Shown: positions 12,177 to 21,363, counted from the first letter of the stretch. The stretch: 64,000 nucleotides of DNA from Woeseia sp. (GCA_021773015.1 JAJFKW010000001.1:248001-312000), one strand, 5' to 3'. Translations and numbers: made by a program. The notes: a model not told the origin generated them from the sequence alone.

Positions 12177-12953
12177 ATGACACTTGCATTCATCGGCGCA
12201 ATCATCGGTTTGCTCGCAGGTGGCCCAGTAGGGCTCCTTTTGGGCGGAATTATCGGCTATCTCGCTAGCAATGCGTTGCAGCGAACTGTGGTTGGTGGGC
12301 TGCGCGTTGCGCAAACAGAGCTGATCGAATCCATCTTTGCTGTAATGGGTGCTCTGTGCAAAGCGGATAGCGTCGTAACACGCGACGAGATCGATACTGT
12401 CGAGCAAATCTTCGGCATGTTGCACCTCACTGACGAACAGCGCCGTCTGGCCAAATCCGCATTCAGCGAAGGGAAACAGCCGCATTTCGATCTTGATGCC
12501 GCAGTGGATCGATTTGCGGCAATCAGTCGCGGGCGTGCGCCGCTCGTTCAGCTCTTTCTGCAATTGCAATGCATGGCAGTGGCCGCTGATGGACAATTCC
12601 ACCCAGCGGAACACACCATACTGGTTCGTGTTGCAGGCCGGCTAGGACTGACTGAGGGAGACGTTGCTCAACTCGAATCGCTCATACGGGCGGCAACCGG
12701 TGGCGCTGCAGGAGGTTCGTCTGGCGGACCTCCTCAAGATCGGCTCGCCGATGCCTACGTCGCATTGGATGTGTCGCCGGACGCCGCTCCAGCGGATATC
12801 AAGCGTGCCTACCGAAAACTTATCAGCAAAAACCATCCGGACAAGTTAGCTGCTCGCGGGCTGCCCGAAAGCATGCGTGCCGTCGCTGAAGAACGATCAC
12901 GCGAGATAAACGCAGCCTATGATTTGATAAAGAGTTCGCGAGGGTTCGTTTGA
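12177..12953 (+). CDS. djlA: DjlA-like TerB/J-domain co-chaperone
   Basis: 258 residues. A short glycine-rich membrane segment at the N-terminus (IGAIIGLLAGGPVGLLLGGIIGYLA) is followed by a TerB-like helical domain (about 45-160; FAVMGALCKADSVVTRDEID ... MAVAADGQFHPAEHTIL) and a C-terminal J domain (about 188-258) with the HPD motif in YRKLISKNHPDKLAARG. This is the DjlA arrangement: a membrane-anchored protein that stimulates DnaK ATPase. Length is close to E. coli DjlA. ATG at 12177 directly precedes the membrane segment. Confidence 0.87.
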   Translation: MTLAFIGAIIGLLAGGPVGLLLGGIIGYLASNALQRTVVGGLRVAQTELIESIFAVMGALCKADSVVTRDEIDTVEQIFGMLHLTDEQRRLAKSAFSEGKQPHFDLDAAVDRFAAISRGRAPLVQLFLQLQCMAVAADGQFHPAEHTILVRVAGRLGLTEGDVAQLESLIRAATGGAAGGSSGGPPQDRLADAYVALDVSPDAAPADIKRAYRKLISKNHPDKLAARGLPESMRAVAEERSREINAAYDLIKSSRGFV

Positions 12954-12980
12954 GCGCGGACTATTGGTCTCGATGAACGA

Positions 12981-13030
12981 CCGCTAATGGCCGAAAGCAG
13001 ACACTCAAGCGGCCGACTTTGGTGAAAAGA
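12981..13030. repeat. Intergenic degenerate repeat, related copy at 26939-26985
   Basis: CCGAAAGCAG (12991-13000) and AGCAGACACTC (12996-13006), followed by AAGCGGCCGACTTT, recur in altered form at 26939-26948 and 26968-26978 in another gene-free stretch. ACCGCTAATGG here also has a near-copy, reversed, near 24380. It resembles old remnants scattered between genes in some gammaproteobacteria. No function is evident. Confidence 0.4.
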
Positions 13031-13174
13031 GCCGCTCAACGCTTGCAGCAAGCAAGGGTAAGTACTGGCCGCCAAACAAAGTATTAGAACCAATATACTT
13101 TTATAGTAACAAGGGCTTAATCGCGTTTATTAATGTGTTCTCTACATGCTGATTCGTGTTCGTGGACCGCTCCG

Positions 13175-13597
13175 CTAACCTTCCCCCATGTCGAGGTTGA
13201 TCATCCAGTTAATACCGTATCGGTCACGACACATGCCAAAGTAAGAGCCCCAAAATGTCTCTTGCATTGCCATCATTACCTCGCCTCCCCGACTGATCTT
13301 GTCAAAAAGATCGTCGCATTGGTGTTTGCTTTCGCCCACAATCGAAATCGAAAAATTGGTGCCCACGACCACCGGCGCACCGGGTCCTTGAGCGGAATCG
13401 CTCCCCATCAGTGTCGATGAGCCCACCGGCAAAGAGACGTGCATCACCTTATCCTTGTCACCGTCAGCGATATCCATGTCTGGCGGGGCGTCGCCAAAAG
13501 TCTGAAATGCTATAAAATCGCCGCCGAAGACAGATTTGTAGTGCTCAAATACTTCGCGGCAATTACCATTGAATGTTAGATAGATGTTTAAAGACAT
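13175..13597 (-). CDS. PhnB-like VOC-family protein
   Basis: 140 residues from ATG at 13597 (MSLNIYLTFNGNCREVFEHYKSVFGGD), preceded by GGGGGC. One glyoxalase/bleomycin-resistance fold typical of PhnB/3-demethylubiquinone-methyltransferase-like proteins: GNCREVFEHYKSVFGG near the N-terminus, LMGSD in the middle, and ETFWGSYFGMCRDRYGINWMI at the end. Function of the family is mostly unknown. The tandem 12-bp repeat just upstream could extend the frame (LEFNLEFNLEL), but that is unlike homologues. Confidence 0.85.
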   Translation of the reverse strand: MSLNIYLTFNGNCREVFEHYKSVFGGDFIAFQTFGDAPPDMDIADGDKDKVMHVSLPVGSSTLMGSDSAQGPGAPVVVGTNFSISIVGESKHQCDDLFDKISRGGEVMMAMQETFWGSYFGMCRDRYGINWMINLDMGEG

Positions 13598-13615
13598 TGG
13601 TGCCCCCTGTTTGAG

Positions 13616-13647
13616 TTCAAGATTGAATTCAAGATTGAATTCAAGAT
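13616..13647. repeat. Tandem 12-bp repeat upstream of PhnB-like gene
   Basis: TTCAAGATTGAA occurs at 13616-13627 and 13628-13639, then partly again at 13640-13647. It lies 19 bp upstream of the PhnB-like start and is in multiples of three, so it does not change frame. Copy number could vary by slippage. Confidence 0.7.
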
Positions 13648-13793
13648 AGCGCATGCGAATTTAGCGAGCTCACTTTACTGCACACGTCCGAGATTGTACG
13701 CTTTGGAATTGATAGCGCTTCACCTAATTCGGGGTGAAAATTTTTTGCCCGTTAACGCAGGGGTGAAGTCGATCCATAAAGCTGCGAGCAAAA

Positions 13794-14402
13794 TCACACC
13801 GGCGTGGCGTGAACAGTCATCAAACCCCAGAACCAGTCTATTTTCCCTATGGTCTGGCTGTCGATACAGAAGCCGGCCTGGGACAGCCTTTGCTCGAGTT
13901 CGTTGCTGCTGAGCGTATGCTTATGGGCGTGTTGGGTCCAAGGCAAAATGCGATTCAACACTCTCATGCACGCGTAATTTCGACACCAGTCTGTGATGAC
14001 CAGATTACCGTTCGGTGATATTACTCGACGAATTTCTCGCAGTGTCACATCGACTTTTGGGAAGTAGTGCAAAGCATTCGTGCAGGTTACCAGCTGAAAG
14101 TCTGCATCGTCGAACGGCGGTTGCGCCGCGTCGCATTGGAACAAAGTTGCACTTTCGCCGAGCCTGCGTCATGCCACAGCAAGCATCGCTGGTACCTTGT
14201 CGATCCCGACCAACTCTGAACAATCCGATCGCTCTGACGGCATGTCCAATATCAGTCCCGTGCCACAGGCAACGTCGAGCAGGCGGCCAGTAGGCTGGTC
14301 CGTTATTTTCTCAAATGTCATACGCAACGATGCGTGCAGATAGGCTGACCATCGTTGGTCGTATGTGGGTGCGAGCGCTGTGTATTCCTTGAGGAGTTTC
14401 AT
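13794..14402 (-). pseudogene. Class I SAM methyltransferase interrupted by in-frame TGA
   Basis: Read from ATG at 14402 (MKLLKEYTALAPTYDQRW), the frame gives a standard methyltransferase core: motif I LLDVACGTGLILD, then LVGIDKVPAMLAVA, where a TGA at 14171-14169 interrupts it. The same frame continues RRLGESATLFQCDAAQPPFDDADFQLVTCTNALHYFP (motifs II-III) to 13794. Homologues usually read MLAVARRR at this point, so a CGA-to-TGA change is the simplest explanation. Restored length is about 202 residues. No frameshift is needed. A downstream TTG could restart translation, but the product would lack the SAM-binding motif. Confidence 0.8.
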
Positions 14403-14499
14403 CGATAGATGCATCAACAATGGTTACCTTTTGGCAGTTGACGTCAGACGATTAGCGCCACGAGTACCAATCTACATGAAATCCCGTTAGCCTCGCAAA

Positions 14500-15429
14500 A
14501 TGGTAGATAAAGTGTCAGCGTTTACACAAGAGCTGATCAATGACGTCGCTCGCAACCACTACAGCCTTCGTGCCTGGCGGACGCTTTTGTCTCGGTCATG
14601 GAGTCGATCGCTCGAAGACATAAGAAAGTCCCCCGCCCGCACGCACTCCTTCTGGTCTTGGGTCGTTATTGTTGCAGCAATGGGGGCCAGTATTATCCTG
14701 CTAACACTGTGGTTGCAAACGTTCGAGCAGGCTTTAACGGCATTGGTGTTTTGGCTTCCTTGGTACGCTGGCGCCGTATTCTTCGTACTCACGCATCTTG
14801 GCATGGTGGATGACAGCCAAGGCGTGCCACATCAAAGTCTGTTGTTGCCAAACGGCTTGAGTTTTATTCGGCTCGCGTTAGCACCACTGGTTCTATGGCC
14901 GTGTTTGCAGGTTCCGATCTATCCAGTGGCCGCGCCAATATTCGCAATATTCTTGGCTGGGTTATTGCTGTCTGATCTACTAGATGGGTGGGTTGCCCGC
15001 CGTCAAAATTTGTGTACGCGTATGGGCGGCATGCTTGACCCACTGGCTGACCTTGCGCTGCTCACGTACCTTGTTTTCGGTCTGTATCTGGCCGGCGCTG
15101 TTCCGGGATTACTGCTGATATTGCTGGTCGTGAGATATCCCATCTTGTTGATCGGAGTGCTCATCATATTTTTTGTACGAGGTCCGAGTGCGTTGCGTCC
15201 AACACTTATTGGCAAAGCGACGACGTTTGCGACCAGCATCGTGTTACTCATGATCGCACTCAATACTTTGCTGCCGACTGCCTGGCTAGTGCCACTTGTC
15301 ATTGAATGGTCTGTTCGGCTTCTCTATGTGTTGATCAGCGCCAACATCTTGTACCTGGTCTATCGCGGAGTGGCTTGGACAGGTCGTATGGACGTTCGCA
15401 GTGACAGCAAAGGGAAAATTTCGAAATGA
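14500..15429 (+). CDS. CDP-alcohol phosphatidyltransferase family protein
   Basis: 309 residues, integral membrane. The family motif D-x2-D-G-x2-A-R-x8-G-x3-D-x3-D is intact: DLLDGWVARRQNLCTRMGG then MLDPLAD (about residues 152-180). It binds CDP and Mg2+ to transfer a phosphatidyl group to an alcohol such as glycerol-phosphate or inositol. Several membrane helices surround the motif, and an N-terminal extension of about 100 residues with two extra helices is unlike PgsA. Product lipid unknown. The norZ gene follows on the same strand after 196 bp. Confidence 0.85.
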   Translation: MVDKVSAFTQELINDVARNHYSLRAWRTLLSRSWSRSLEDIRKSPARTHSFWSWVVIVAAMGASIILLTLWLQTFEQALTALVFWLPWYAGAVFFVLTHLGMVDDSQGVPHQSLLLPNGLSFIRLALAPLVLWPCLQVPIYPVAAPIFAIFLAGLLLSDLLDGWVARRQNLCTRMGGMLDPLADLALLTYLVFGLYLAGAVPGLLLILLVVRYPILLIGVLIIFFVRGPSALRPTLIGKATTFATSIVLLMIALNTLLPTAWLVPLVIEWSVRLLYVLISANILYLVYRGVAWTGRMDVRSDSKGKISK

Positions 15430-15488
15430 GCCTTCGCGAATTTGTGCGTTTTTTAATCATCCGGCCAAATCGATCAGTAGCCTCCGAA

Positions 15489-15530
15489 CGGAAAATGTCC
15501 TTTTCATTTCTTCCGGAAAGCGTTTTCCCT
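15489..15530 (+). promoter_or_regulatory. Inverted repeats upstream of NO reductase gene
   Basis: AAATG (15493-15497) and CATTT (15505-15509) form an inverted repeat, followed by GGAAA and TTTCC at about 15515-15528. NO reductase genes are usually controlled by NO sensors (NsrR, NorR, Dnr/FNR types). The first repeat resembles NsrR half-sites only weakly, and no good FNR box was found. Treated as a candidate operator region. Confidence 0.3.
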
Positions 15531-15625
15531 CTACGTGTAGATGAGCTTCTTGTTTTCGGAGCACTTAGCTGTTCTAAAGTGTATTCTCTGATCTCGCCTA
15601 CGCCGGGTTCATAAGGTAATTCGAA

Positions 15626-17899
15626 ATGGAAACATACCGCACCACATTTTCTGTAAAGAGACTTTGGATAGTCTTGGCTACGAGCATGCTGCTGATGTTT
15701 TCAGTCTTACTTATATTCGGCCAGCAAATATATCAGCAAGCACCGCCGATTCCAGAGACCATTGTCACGCAAAATCAACAGGTCATATTCACCGGCGACG
15801 ACATCCGGCGCGGTCAGAATGTTTGGCAGGCATTGGGCGGTATGCAGCAAGGTTCAATCTGGGGACATGGTGGTTATTTAGCGCCAGACTGGAGTGCCGA
15901 TTGGCTGCATCGCGAAGCGGAAGCGCTCATGGCAGTGCTGGAACGCACGTCTCAACGCTCCGCAGAACTTTCGGGTGATGAGGAAAGCACTCTGAGAACC
16001 ACACTGATGCGTAATGAGATGCGGCGTAACGACTACGACGATACCAAGCAATCTCTAACGATATCGGTGAATCGTGCGCAGGCAATCAATGTGGTTTCGG
16101 GCCATTACAAAGATCTATTTCAAGGCAATAGCGAGAGTGCCTTAAAACTCCGACAGGATTACGCGTTTCCCCTTCACTCAACCTTGAGCGACGAAGACTT
16201 TCATGCATTGTCGTCATTCTTCTTTTGGACCTCTTGGGCCGCTGTAACGAATCGCCCCAACGACGACATTAGTTATACGAGCAATTGGCCGCACGATCCG
16301 CTTGTTGGCAATACACCGCCGGCATCATTGTTCATGTGGAGCTTCGTTTCGATAATTCTGTTGCTAGGTGGAATTGGCGCGCTGGTTTGGTATTACGCTC
16401 GTCAATTCGATGTTTGGCGTAAAGACATCGAGCCCCTGGAAGGGTTTTCCAAGGTTGATGTCCTAAGTGAAGTAACGATCACTCCGTCGATGCGCTCCAC
16501 GGCGAAGTACTTCTGGATCGTTATCGTCCTGTTCACGGCACAAATATTTTTGGGAATCCTTACGGCGCATTATCAAGTGGAAGGCCAAGGACTCTATGGT
16601 TTGCCCTTCGTTGACTATTTGCCCTACGTCGTCAGTCGCACCTGGCATACCCAATTAGCGGTGCTTTGGATAGCGACGTCTTGGCTTGCTGCCGGACTCT
16701 ATTTTGCGCCGCTGTTGTCCGGTCACGAACCGCGATTTCAAAGAGCCGGCGTTAACTTTTTGTTTTTGAGCTTACTGGTCATTGTCGTTGGTTCTTTTGC
16801 CGGGCAGTGGCTCGCTGTTCATGGGTATATCAGTGACGGGCAGACTAATTTCTGGCTTGGCCATCAGGGTTATGAATATGTCGACCTCGGTCGGTTCTGG
16901 CAGATCTACTTATTCGTCGGATTGATTCTTTGGGTTGGCCTGATGCTTCGCGCACTATGGCCACTCTTCAAGGCAAAAACAGACAACTCGTCCTTGGTGT
17001 TTTTGGTCATTGTATCGACGGTCACCATTGGTCTGCTCTACGGCGCTGGCCTTATGTGGGGCCAGAATACGCACATCAGTATCATGGAATACTGGCGGTG
17101 GTGGGTCGTACATCTTTGGGTCGAAGGAATTTTCGAAGTATTCGCGACGGCCATTATCGCGACTTTATTTGTCCGCATGGGAATCCTTCGGGTTTCAGTG
17201 GCAACGGTATCGGTTTTATTTGCAACGATTATTTTTCTTTGCGGCGGGGTTCTCGGAACATTCCATCACCTTTATTTTAGTGGTACGCCAATATCGGTAA
17301 TGGCGCTTGGCGCAACGTTTTCAGCATTGGAGGTTGTGCCTCTGATGGTTGTCGGCTTCGAGGCCTACAACCACGCGAAGATTGAGGGGCAAGAAAAGTG
17401 GGAGGAGGCTTACCATTGGCCCTTCATGTTCTTCTCGGCTGTTTTGGTATGGAACATGATCGGCGCCGGACTGTTTGGCTTTCTGATCAACCCACCTATT
17501 GCACTTTATTATATGCAGGGCCTCAACACGACCGCGAACCACGGACATGCGGCATTGTTTGGCGTTTATGGCTTTCTCGGTCTCGGCCTAATGCTCTTTT
17601 GCTTTAGAGGACTCACAGACGTTAGATGCTGGAACCAGAATCTATTGCGTATTTCGTTTTGGGGCCTAAATATCGGCCTCGCGATGATGACTTTCCTTTC
17701 GCTGCTGCCACAGGGACTGTGGCAAACGTACACAAGTATCAAGCATTTTTATGCAGCGGCGCGCAGCTCAGAATTTATGCACAGTCCGATTATGGAAGGT
17801 CTCGTTTGGGCCCGCGTTCCTGGCGATATTATATTCAGCATTGGAGTATTCGCGTTTGCGATGTTTGCATGGCAAGCGTTTCGATCGCGACCCAACTAA
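15626..17899 (+). CDS. norZ: Quinol-dependent nitric oxide reductase
   Basis: 757 residues, typical of single-subunit qNOR. It reduces 2 NO to N2O at the inner membrane using quinol. The N-terminal extension (helix, then TGDDIRRGQNVWQALGGMQQGSIWGHGGYLAPDWSADW) is the fused NorC-like part, without haem c. The NorB core has haem-ligand His in SRTWHTQLAVLWIATSW and NHGHAALFGVYGF, the non-haem iron site in WWVVHLWVEGIFEVFAT (His, Glu) and the His pair of FHHLYFSGTPI. No other denitrification gene is present, suggesting NO detoxification. Start ATG at 15626 has AAGGT upstream. Confidence 0.95.
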   Translation: METYRTTFSVKRLWIVLATSMLLMFSVLLIFGQQIYQQAPPIPETIVTQNQQVIFTGDDIRRGQNVWQALGGMQQGSIWGHGGYLAPDWSADWLHREAEALMAVLERTSQRSAELSGDEESTLRTTLMRNEMRRNDYDDTKQSLTISVNRAQAINVVSGHYKDLFQGNSESALKLRQDYAFPLHSTLSDEDFHALSSFFFWTSWAAVTNRPNDDISYTSNWPHDPLVGNTPPASLFMWSFVSIILLLGGIGALVWYYARQFDVWRKDIEPLEGFSKVDVLSEVTITPSMRSTAKYFWIVIVLFTAQIFLGILTAHYQVEGQGLYGLPFVDYLPYVVSRTWHTQLAVLWIATSWLAAGLYFAPLLSGHEPRFQRAGVNFLFLSLLVIVVGSFAGQWLAVHGYISDGQTNFWLGHQGYEYVDLGRFWQIYLFVGLILWVGLMLRALWPLFKAKTDNSSLVFLVIVSTVTIGLLYGAGLMWGQNTHISIMEYWRWWVVHLWVEGIFEVFATAIIATLFVRMGILRVSVATVSVLFATIIFLCGGVLGTFHHLYFSGTPISVMALGATFSALEVVPLMVVGFEAYNHAKIEGQEKWEEAYHWPFMFFSAVLVWNMIGAGLFGFLINPPIALYYMQGLNTTANHGHAALFGVYGFLGLGLMLFCFRGLTDVRCWNQNLLRISFWGLNIGLAMMTFLSLLPQGLWQTYTSIKHFYAAARSSEFMHSPIMEGLVWARVPGDIIFSIGVFAFAMFAWQAFRSRPN

Positions 17900-18141
17900 G
17901 CTAACGCCTGCTACCGTTTCGCAGTAATCGCACACTATTCCGGCAACACTGAGGTGTAGCGAAATGCGGCGGATAGCAATTTGCGAAGCCCGTCGATCAT
18001 AGCTGGCTTTCGACCTGAATACTGCTAATGACAAATTCCCGGCTAATGATTTCGGTCGGACTCAACCCTTTATTAACAACGCGAAGCACCATGTACGAAC
18101 ATCGATTTACCTACCAGGCGTATCATGAGGTTCTGTAGAAA

Positions 18142-18540
18142 ATGAAAAGGACCGTCTTGCTTAAGCGCGTATTGTTTTGGCTGGAATCGAGCGCGTCGCT
18201 AGCAATCGTACTCGCCGGTATAGCGATCTTGTTATATGTAGTCGTTGCTGGTTTCATTTCGGGCGAAATGGCCACATGGATGCGGGAAATCGGAGCGGTG
18301 GTCGCCTATTTTTATGACCCATTGATCAAAATTGTATTCACAGAGCCACTCATCGTCTTGGTCACGCTCTTTTGGGTCAGTGTTTACATCGGCACAATGA
18401 TCTATTTCGCTCAAACAGCGCTAGAAAAACGTATAAGAAAATACTTGATTCCGCTAACGTTAGGTAGTCTTCCAATATGTGCGATTTTGGGGTTCACCAT
18501 AGCGATCGCTGGGTTGGCGTCCCAAGGCGCAGGTGGATGA
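18142..18540 (+). CDS. Small membrane protein, three helices
   Basis: 132 residues with about three membrane helices: LAIVLAGIAILLYVVVAGFI, PLIVLVTLFWVSVYIGTMIYFA and LPICAILGFTIAIAGLA. No family recognised. It lies 242 bp after norZ on the same strand, too far to assume co-transcription. Confidence 0.6.
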   Translation: MKRTVLLKRVLFWLESSASLAIVLAGIAILLYVVVAGFISGEMATWMREIGAVVAYFYDPLIKIVFTEPLIVLVTLFWVSVYIGTMIYFAQTALEKRIRKYLIPLTLGSLPICAILGFTIAIAGLASQGAGG

Positions 18541-18634
18541 ATCCGTCAAGCACCCGATAGCCACTCTGCAGAACGCGTATATGGCTGGAGAAGATGAGGT
18601 AGTTTCATATCCATAAACTTCCCGCAAATTGGAC

Positions 18635-19162
18635 CTAGACTCCTGCCACGCGCTTTGACGCCCTTTGCACAAAGCCGTAGGCCAGCAAAAAGTACAGAGA
18701 TCCACCAACGATGATACTTATCGGGTTGTGTGCGACGATTATCGGAGCAACAACATCGATATGTCTAACGCAATGGCCCATAAAGCCGCCGCAAACGTAT
18801 TCAACACTCCAATGCGTTGGAACTGGGGAACTCACTATGAACAGTGCGATGAGGACACGCTGAATGGGAACTGATTTTGCGTGGCGGATTTGAAGCTTCA
18901 CCAAACCATACACTGTTAAGATGTAAGCGATCGTGTAAAACAAATACATCGCGATTTTCAAGTTATCGTCCCAGATAACCGTACATCGGTAGCTGCATAA
19001 GTCTAACGATTTACTACCTGTAAAATTATTGCCGATGAAGTGAACAAGTGCCCCGACCAATTCTCTGCCATAGAAGTTCGCAACCAGGTAGGCGAATAAC
19101 GTGATAATCGATACGCCCAGTCTCACGCTGAGACGCTTCTGCCAGTTTGTCGAATTGGCCAA
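18635..19162 (-). CDS. Unknown membrane protein, four helices
   Basis: 175 residues with four predicted membrane segments (SIITLFAYLVANFYG, IAMYLFYTIAYILTVYGLV, RVLIALFIVSSPV, ISIIVGGSLYFLLAYGFV). Cysteines cluster in the first loop (LDLCSYRCTVIW) and in VEYVCGGFMGHCVRHID, which might form disulphides outside the membrane. Convergent with the 18142 gene. Family not recognised. Confidence 0.6.
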   Translation of the reverse strand: MANSTNWQKRLSVRLGVSIITLFAYLVANFYGRELVGALVHFIGNNFTGSKSLDLCSYRCTVIWDDNLKIAMYLFYTIAYILTVYGLVKLQIRHAKSVPIQRVLIALFIVSSPVPTHWSVEYVCGGFMGHCVRHIDVVAPIIVAHNPISIIVGGSLYFLLAYGFVQRASKRVAGV

Positions 19163-19215
19163 AGGTCCATAATCCTTGTTATAGCAATAGTTCGCGCTAC
19201 TTCTTGTGCCTGTTC

Positions 19216-20130
19216 TCAGGGTTGGACTAGTAATAACGACGCGTCAGCGGCAACTGAAAAGTTCCCACTACGTTGGACAAGATTAGAGGTGCCGACGAGT
19301 GCGCCTTCCTGCTCTTTGTACCAAAGGAATTCCGTAATATCTGCCATTGGAATTATCGGTAATGTAATCGGCACATCGCCAATATCGGATTGCTGTTCGA
19401 ATCCGTCCGAGAAAACTGCTTGGAAACCGGTTGGTGTTTGAATGCCGGCTTCCACGTCATCGAAATACACAACCGTGCTGCCGGGCTGTTTGGCTTCTTT
19501 GGTTCGTAACGAAAATACATAGAATGTTAGCGATGGTTCATCAAATGGTAGATAGTTAGGGTAACTGAGTAAATTTGGCGTGAGATCGACCGTAACGTCT
19601 ACCCCAGGTCCTGAGACACGAACGGAGGTGAACATTCGGCTGGCAAAGTCGGCTTCTCCACGAATCAGATACCAGGTGTCAGGTGATAAGGAAATGCCGA
19701 GATCCTGGATTGCCCAATCAGCTGCATCGTCCGGCTCTCCGGCATGCGAGGCGGCAGAGCCCACCGGTGTGCCGAGTTCCCCTCCCCGATTAAGTGCGAA
19801 AAAACCCATCCAGTCAGCGCCTTCAAAAACGCGTGGCTGGTTTACACCCTCGAATAACTCTTGATCGATACCGAACCACACGTCAGGCGCCAAATCTGCT
19901 GGAAAGCGAAAATACGCTTGTACATATGCTGTTTGCGGTGCAGCCAGGAAATTAACGACAGCCGGGTCGGTGTATACAAATGCCGTAGCCGCACTGAGAC
20001 GAATATCGACTTCCGCAGCAGGCGGTAGCGGTGCTGCTGGCACTGTGGGGCTGCTGCTACCGCCACCACAGGAAACTAGCAGCACACTAAATAAAGACAA
20101 AAGGGGAACCCGATATCCTTGAATGTTCAT
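19216..20130 (-). CDS. Unknown exported lipoprotein
   Basis: 304 residues. Lipobox LLVSC at the end of a signal peptide (YRVPLLSLFSVLLVSC), then a GGGSSSP linker and Pro-rich spacer, then a beta-rich domain of about 250 residues. Recognisable segments include DTWYLIRGEADFASRMFTSV and VVYFDDVEAGI, which read like a concanavalin/laminin-G-like jelly roll, then GFQAVFSDGFEQQ. The latter motif occurs in secreted proteins of several marine gammaproteobacteria. Probably outer-membrane anchored and surface exposed. Function unknown; stands alone. Confidence 0.65.
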   Translation of the reverse strand: MNIQGYRVPLLSLFSVLLVSCGGGSSSPTVPAAPLPPAAEVDIRLSAATAFVYTDPAVVNFLAAPQTAYVQAYFRFPADLAPDVWFGIDQELFEGVNQPRVFEGADWMGFFALNRGGELGTPVGSAASHAGEPDDAADWAIQDLGISLSPDTWYLIRGEADFASRMFTSVRVSGPGVDVTVDLTPNLLSYPNYLPFDEPSLTFYVFSLRTKEAKQPGSTVVYFDDVEAGIQTPTGFQAVFSDGFEQQSDIGDVPITLPIIPMADITEFLWYKEQEGALVGTSNLVQRSGNFSVAADASLLLVQP

Positions 20131-20390
20131 GTCTGCAAATCCTCACCGCAAGCGCACGTGCTGCAACCGCAGAAAATGATACGGACGTCCGTATCGTCTT
20201 CATATCGCGTAAGTCTCAGTTAGTGGTAACGGGGGAGGATTGGTTTACCGCAGGCTGACAATTGTTTTTAACATAATAACCAGGGGATGCTGGTGAGTGA
20301 TCTCGCTAGTCCCGCCAGCGAGGCAATTGCGGACGCATTTGAACTTCTAACATCTGCGTCGGGATTATCATCGTCCCTCAACTTTTGCGA

Positions 20391-20422
20391 AACAGCTGGG
20401 TGGCAACCGTCCCCCAGCTGTT
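20391..20422. repeat. Strong inverted repeat after LysR gene
   Basis: AACAGCTGGG (20391-20400) and CCCAGCTGTT (20413-20422) form a perfect 10-bp stem with a 12-nt loop, 8 bp past the stop of the minus-strand LysR gene. It probably acts as a terminator or 3' stabiliser, although no T-run follows. Adjacent CAACTTTTGCG (20379-20389) resembles the 11-mer found at 27069-27079. Confidence 0.5.
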
Positions 20423-20430
20423 GGAATTAA

Positions 20431-21345
20431 CTAACGCCCCTCCTGATTCAGTTTGTCGCCAAAAAAATCGAGCCATGCTCGTAGCTTCAGCGTCACACCT
20501 CGGTGTGAAGGATAAAGCGCGTAGAAACGGAACGTCGGTGAATGCCAATCCGGAAGAATCTGGCACAAGGCGCCGGAGCCGATGAGATCATCGCTACATA
20601 GGTAACGGGGCAAAAGCGCGATACCGCCTCCGTCGATTGCGACCTGGCGAATCATCGTCAGATCATTCAGCGTGGCAAATTGGCCGACAGCAACGGACTC
20701 TTGTTGTTCATTGGGCCCGACAAGCGCCCATTGGTTGAAATTCGGAGCATCGGCCATCACCAGACAACGATGGTATTTCAGATCGCATAGGCGCTGGGGT
20801 GCGCCCATCTCTTTGAGGTAACTCGCAGAGGCAACCAGAATTAGATGATCTTCGCCTAGTGCTTTGCCGACGAGCGCAGAGTCTTCCAAGTTGCCGACGC
20901 GAACCACGAGGTCATAGCCTTCACGAATCAAATCGACCCGTCGATTCTCGAGTTGCACTTCCAACTCAATCTCTGGATACAGCGCCATAAACTCTCCCAG
21001 AAATGGCGTAAGCAGGTGCTGCCCGATAGCGATCGATGCATTGATTTTCAGATGGCCACGCGGCGCTTCGAGCATCCGCGTTACCGATTCCCGCGCGCTA
21101 GCCGCTTCTTCCACGATCCGCTTACAGTGCTGAGAAAAGATCTCGCCCACTTCTGTTAGATGCACCGCGCGAGTGCTTCTCTCGAGGAGACGAACGCCCA
21201 ACTCGTCCTCCAAGCTCGCCATATGGCGGCTGACTTTTGATTTGGGCATACGTAGCGCCCGCGCAGCGGGTGATATGCCCTGTAATTCCGCGACTTTCGC
21301 GAAGATCGTCATATCATTGAGATCATTCACAATCGTTCCTTTCAT
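20431..21345 (-). CDS. LysR-family transcriptional regulator
   Basis: 304 residues. N-terminal winged helix-turn-helix about 8-68 (MTIFAKVAELQGISPAARALRMPKSKVSRHMASLEDELGVRLLERSTRAVHLTEVG), then a periplasmic-binding-like effector domain (about 92-300; APRGHLKINASIAIGQHLL). It belongs to the CrgA/AaeR-like group. Divergent from the isochorismatase/glyoxalase/MFS operon, which it most likely controls. A palindrome immediately upstream of its start suggests autoregulation. Confidence 0.92.
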   Translation of the reverse strand: MKGTIVNDLNDMTIFAKVAELQGISPAARALRMPKSKVSRHMASLEDELGVRLLERSTRAVHLTEVGEIFSQHCKRIVEEAASARESVTRMLEAPRGHLKINASIAIGQHLLTPFLGEFMALYPEIELEVQLENRRVDLIREGYDLVVRVGNLEDSALVGKALGEDHLILVASASYLKEMGAPQRLCDLKYHRCLVMADAPNFNQWALVGPNEQQESVAVGQFATLNDLTMIRQVAIDGGGIALLPRYLCSDDLIGSGALCQILPDWHSPTFRFYALYPSHRGVTLKLRAWLDFFGDKLNQEGR

Positions 21346-21363
21346 AGAACACTATATTGTTCT
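21346..21363. promoter_or_regulatory. Candidate LysR-regulator operator
   Basis: AGAACA (21346-21351) and TGTTCT (21358-21363) form a perfect 6-6-6 inverted repeat directly before the LysR start codon, in the 90-bp gap between divergent genes. It fits a binding site for the LysR protein but lacks the strict T-N11-A form. Confidence 0.45.

Noticed and set aside
12044-12268. Plus-strand frame before and across the DjlA-like start
   Set aside because: Out of frame with the clear DjlA-like gene and of unlikely composition (Arg/His-rich).
14169-14171. TGA in the methyltransferase as a selenocysteine codon
   Set aside because: The position is expected to be Arg in a loop, not a redox site, and TGA is used as a normal stop throughout the window.
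15426-15614. Short frame between the CDP-alcohol transferase and norZ
   Set aside because: Lies in the putative regulatory leader and has no protein-family features.
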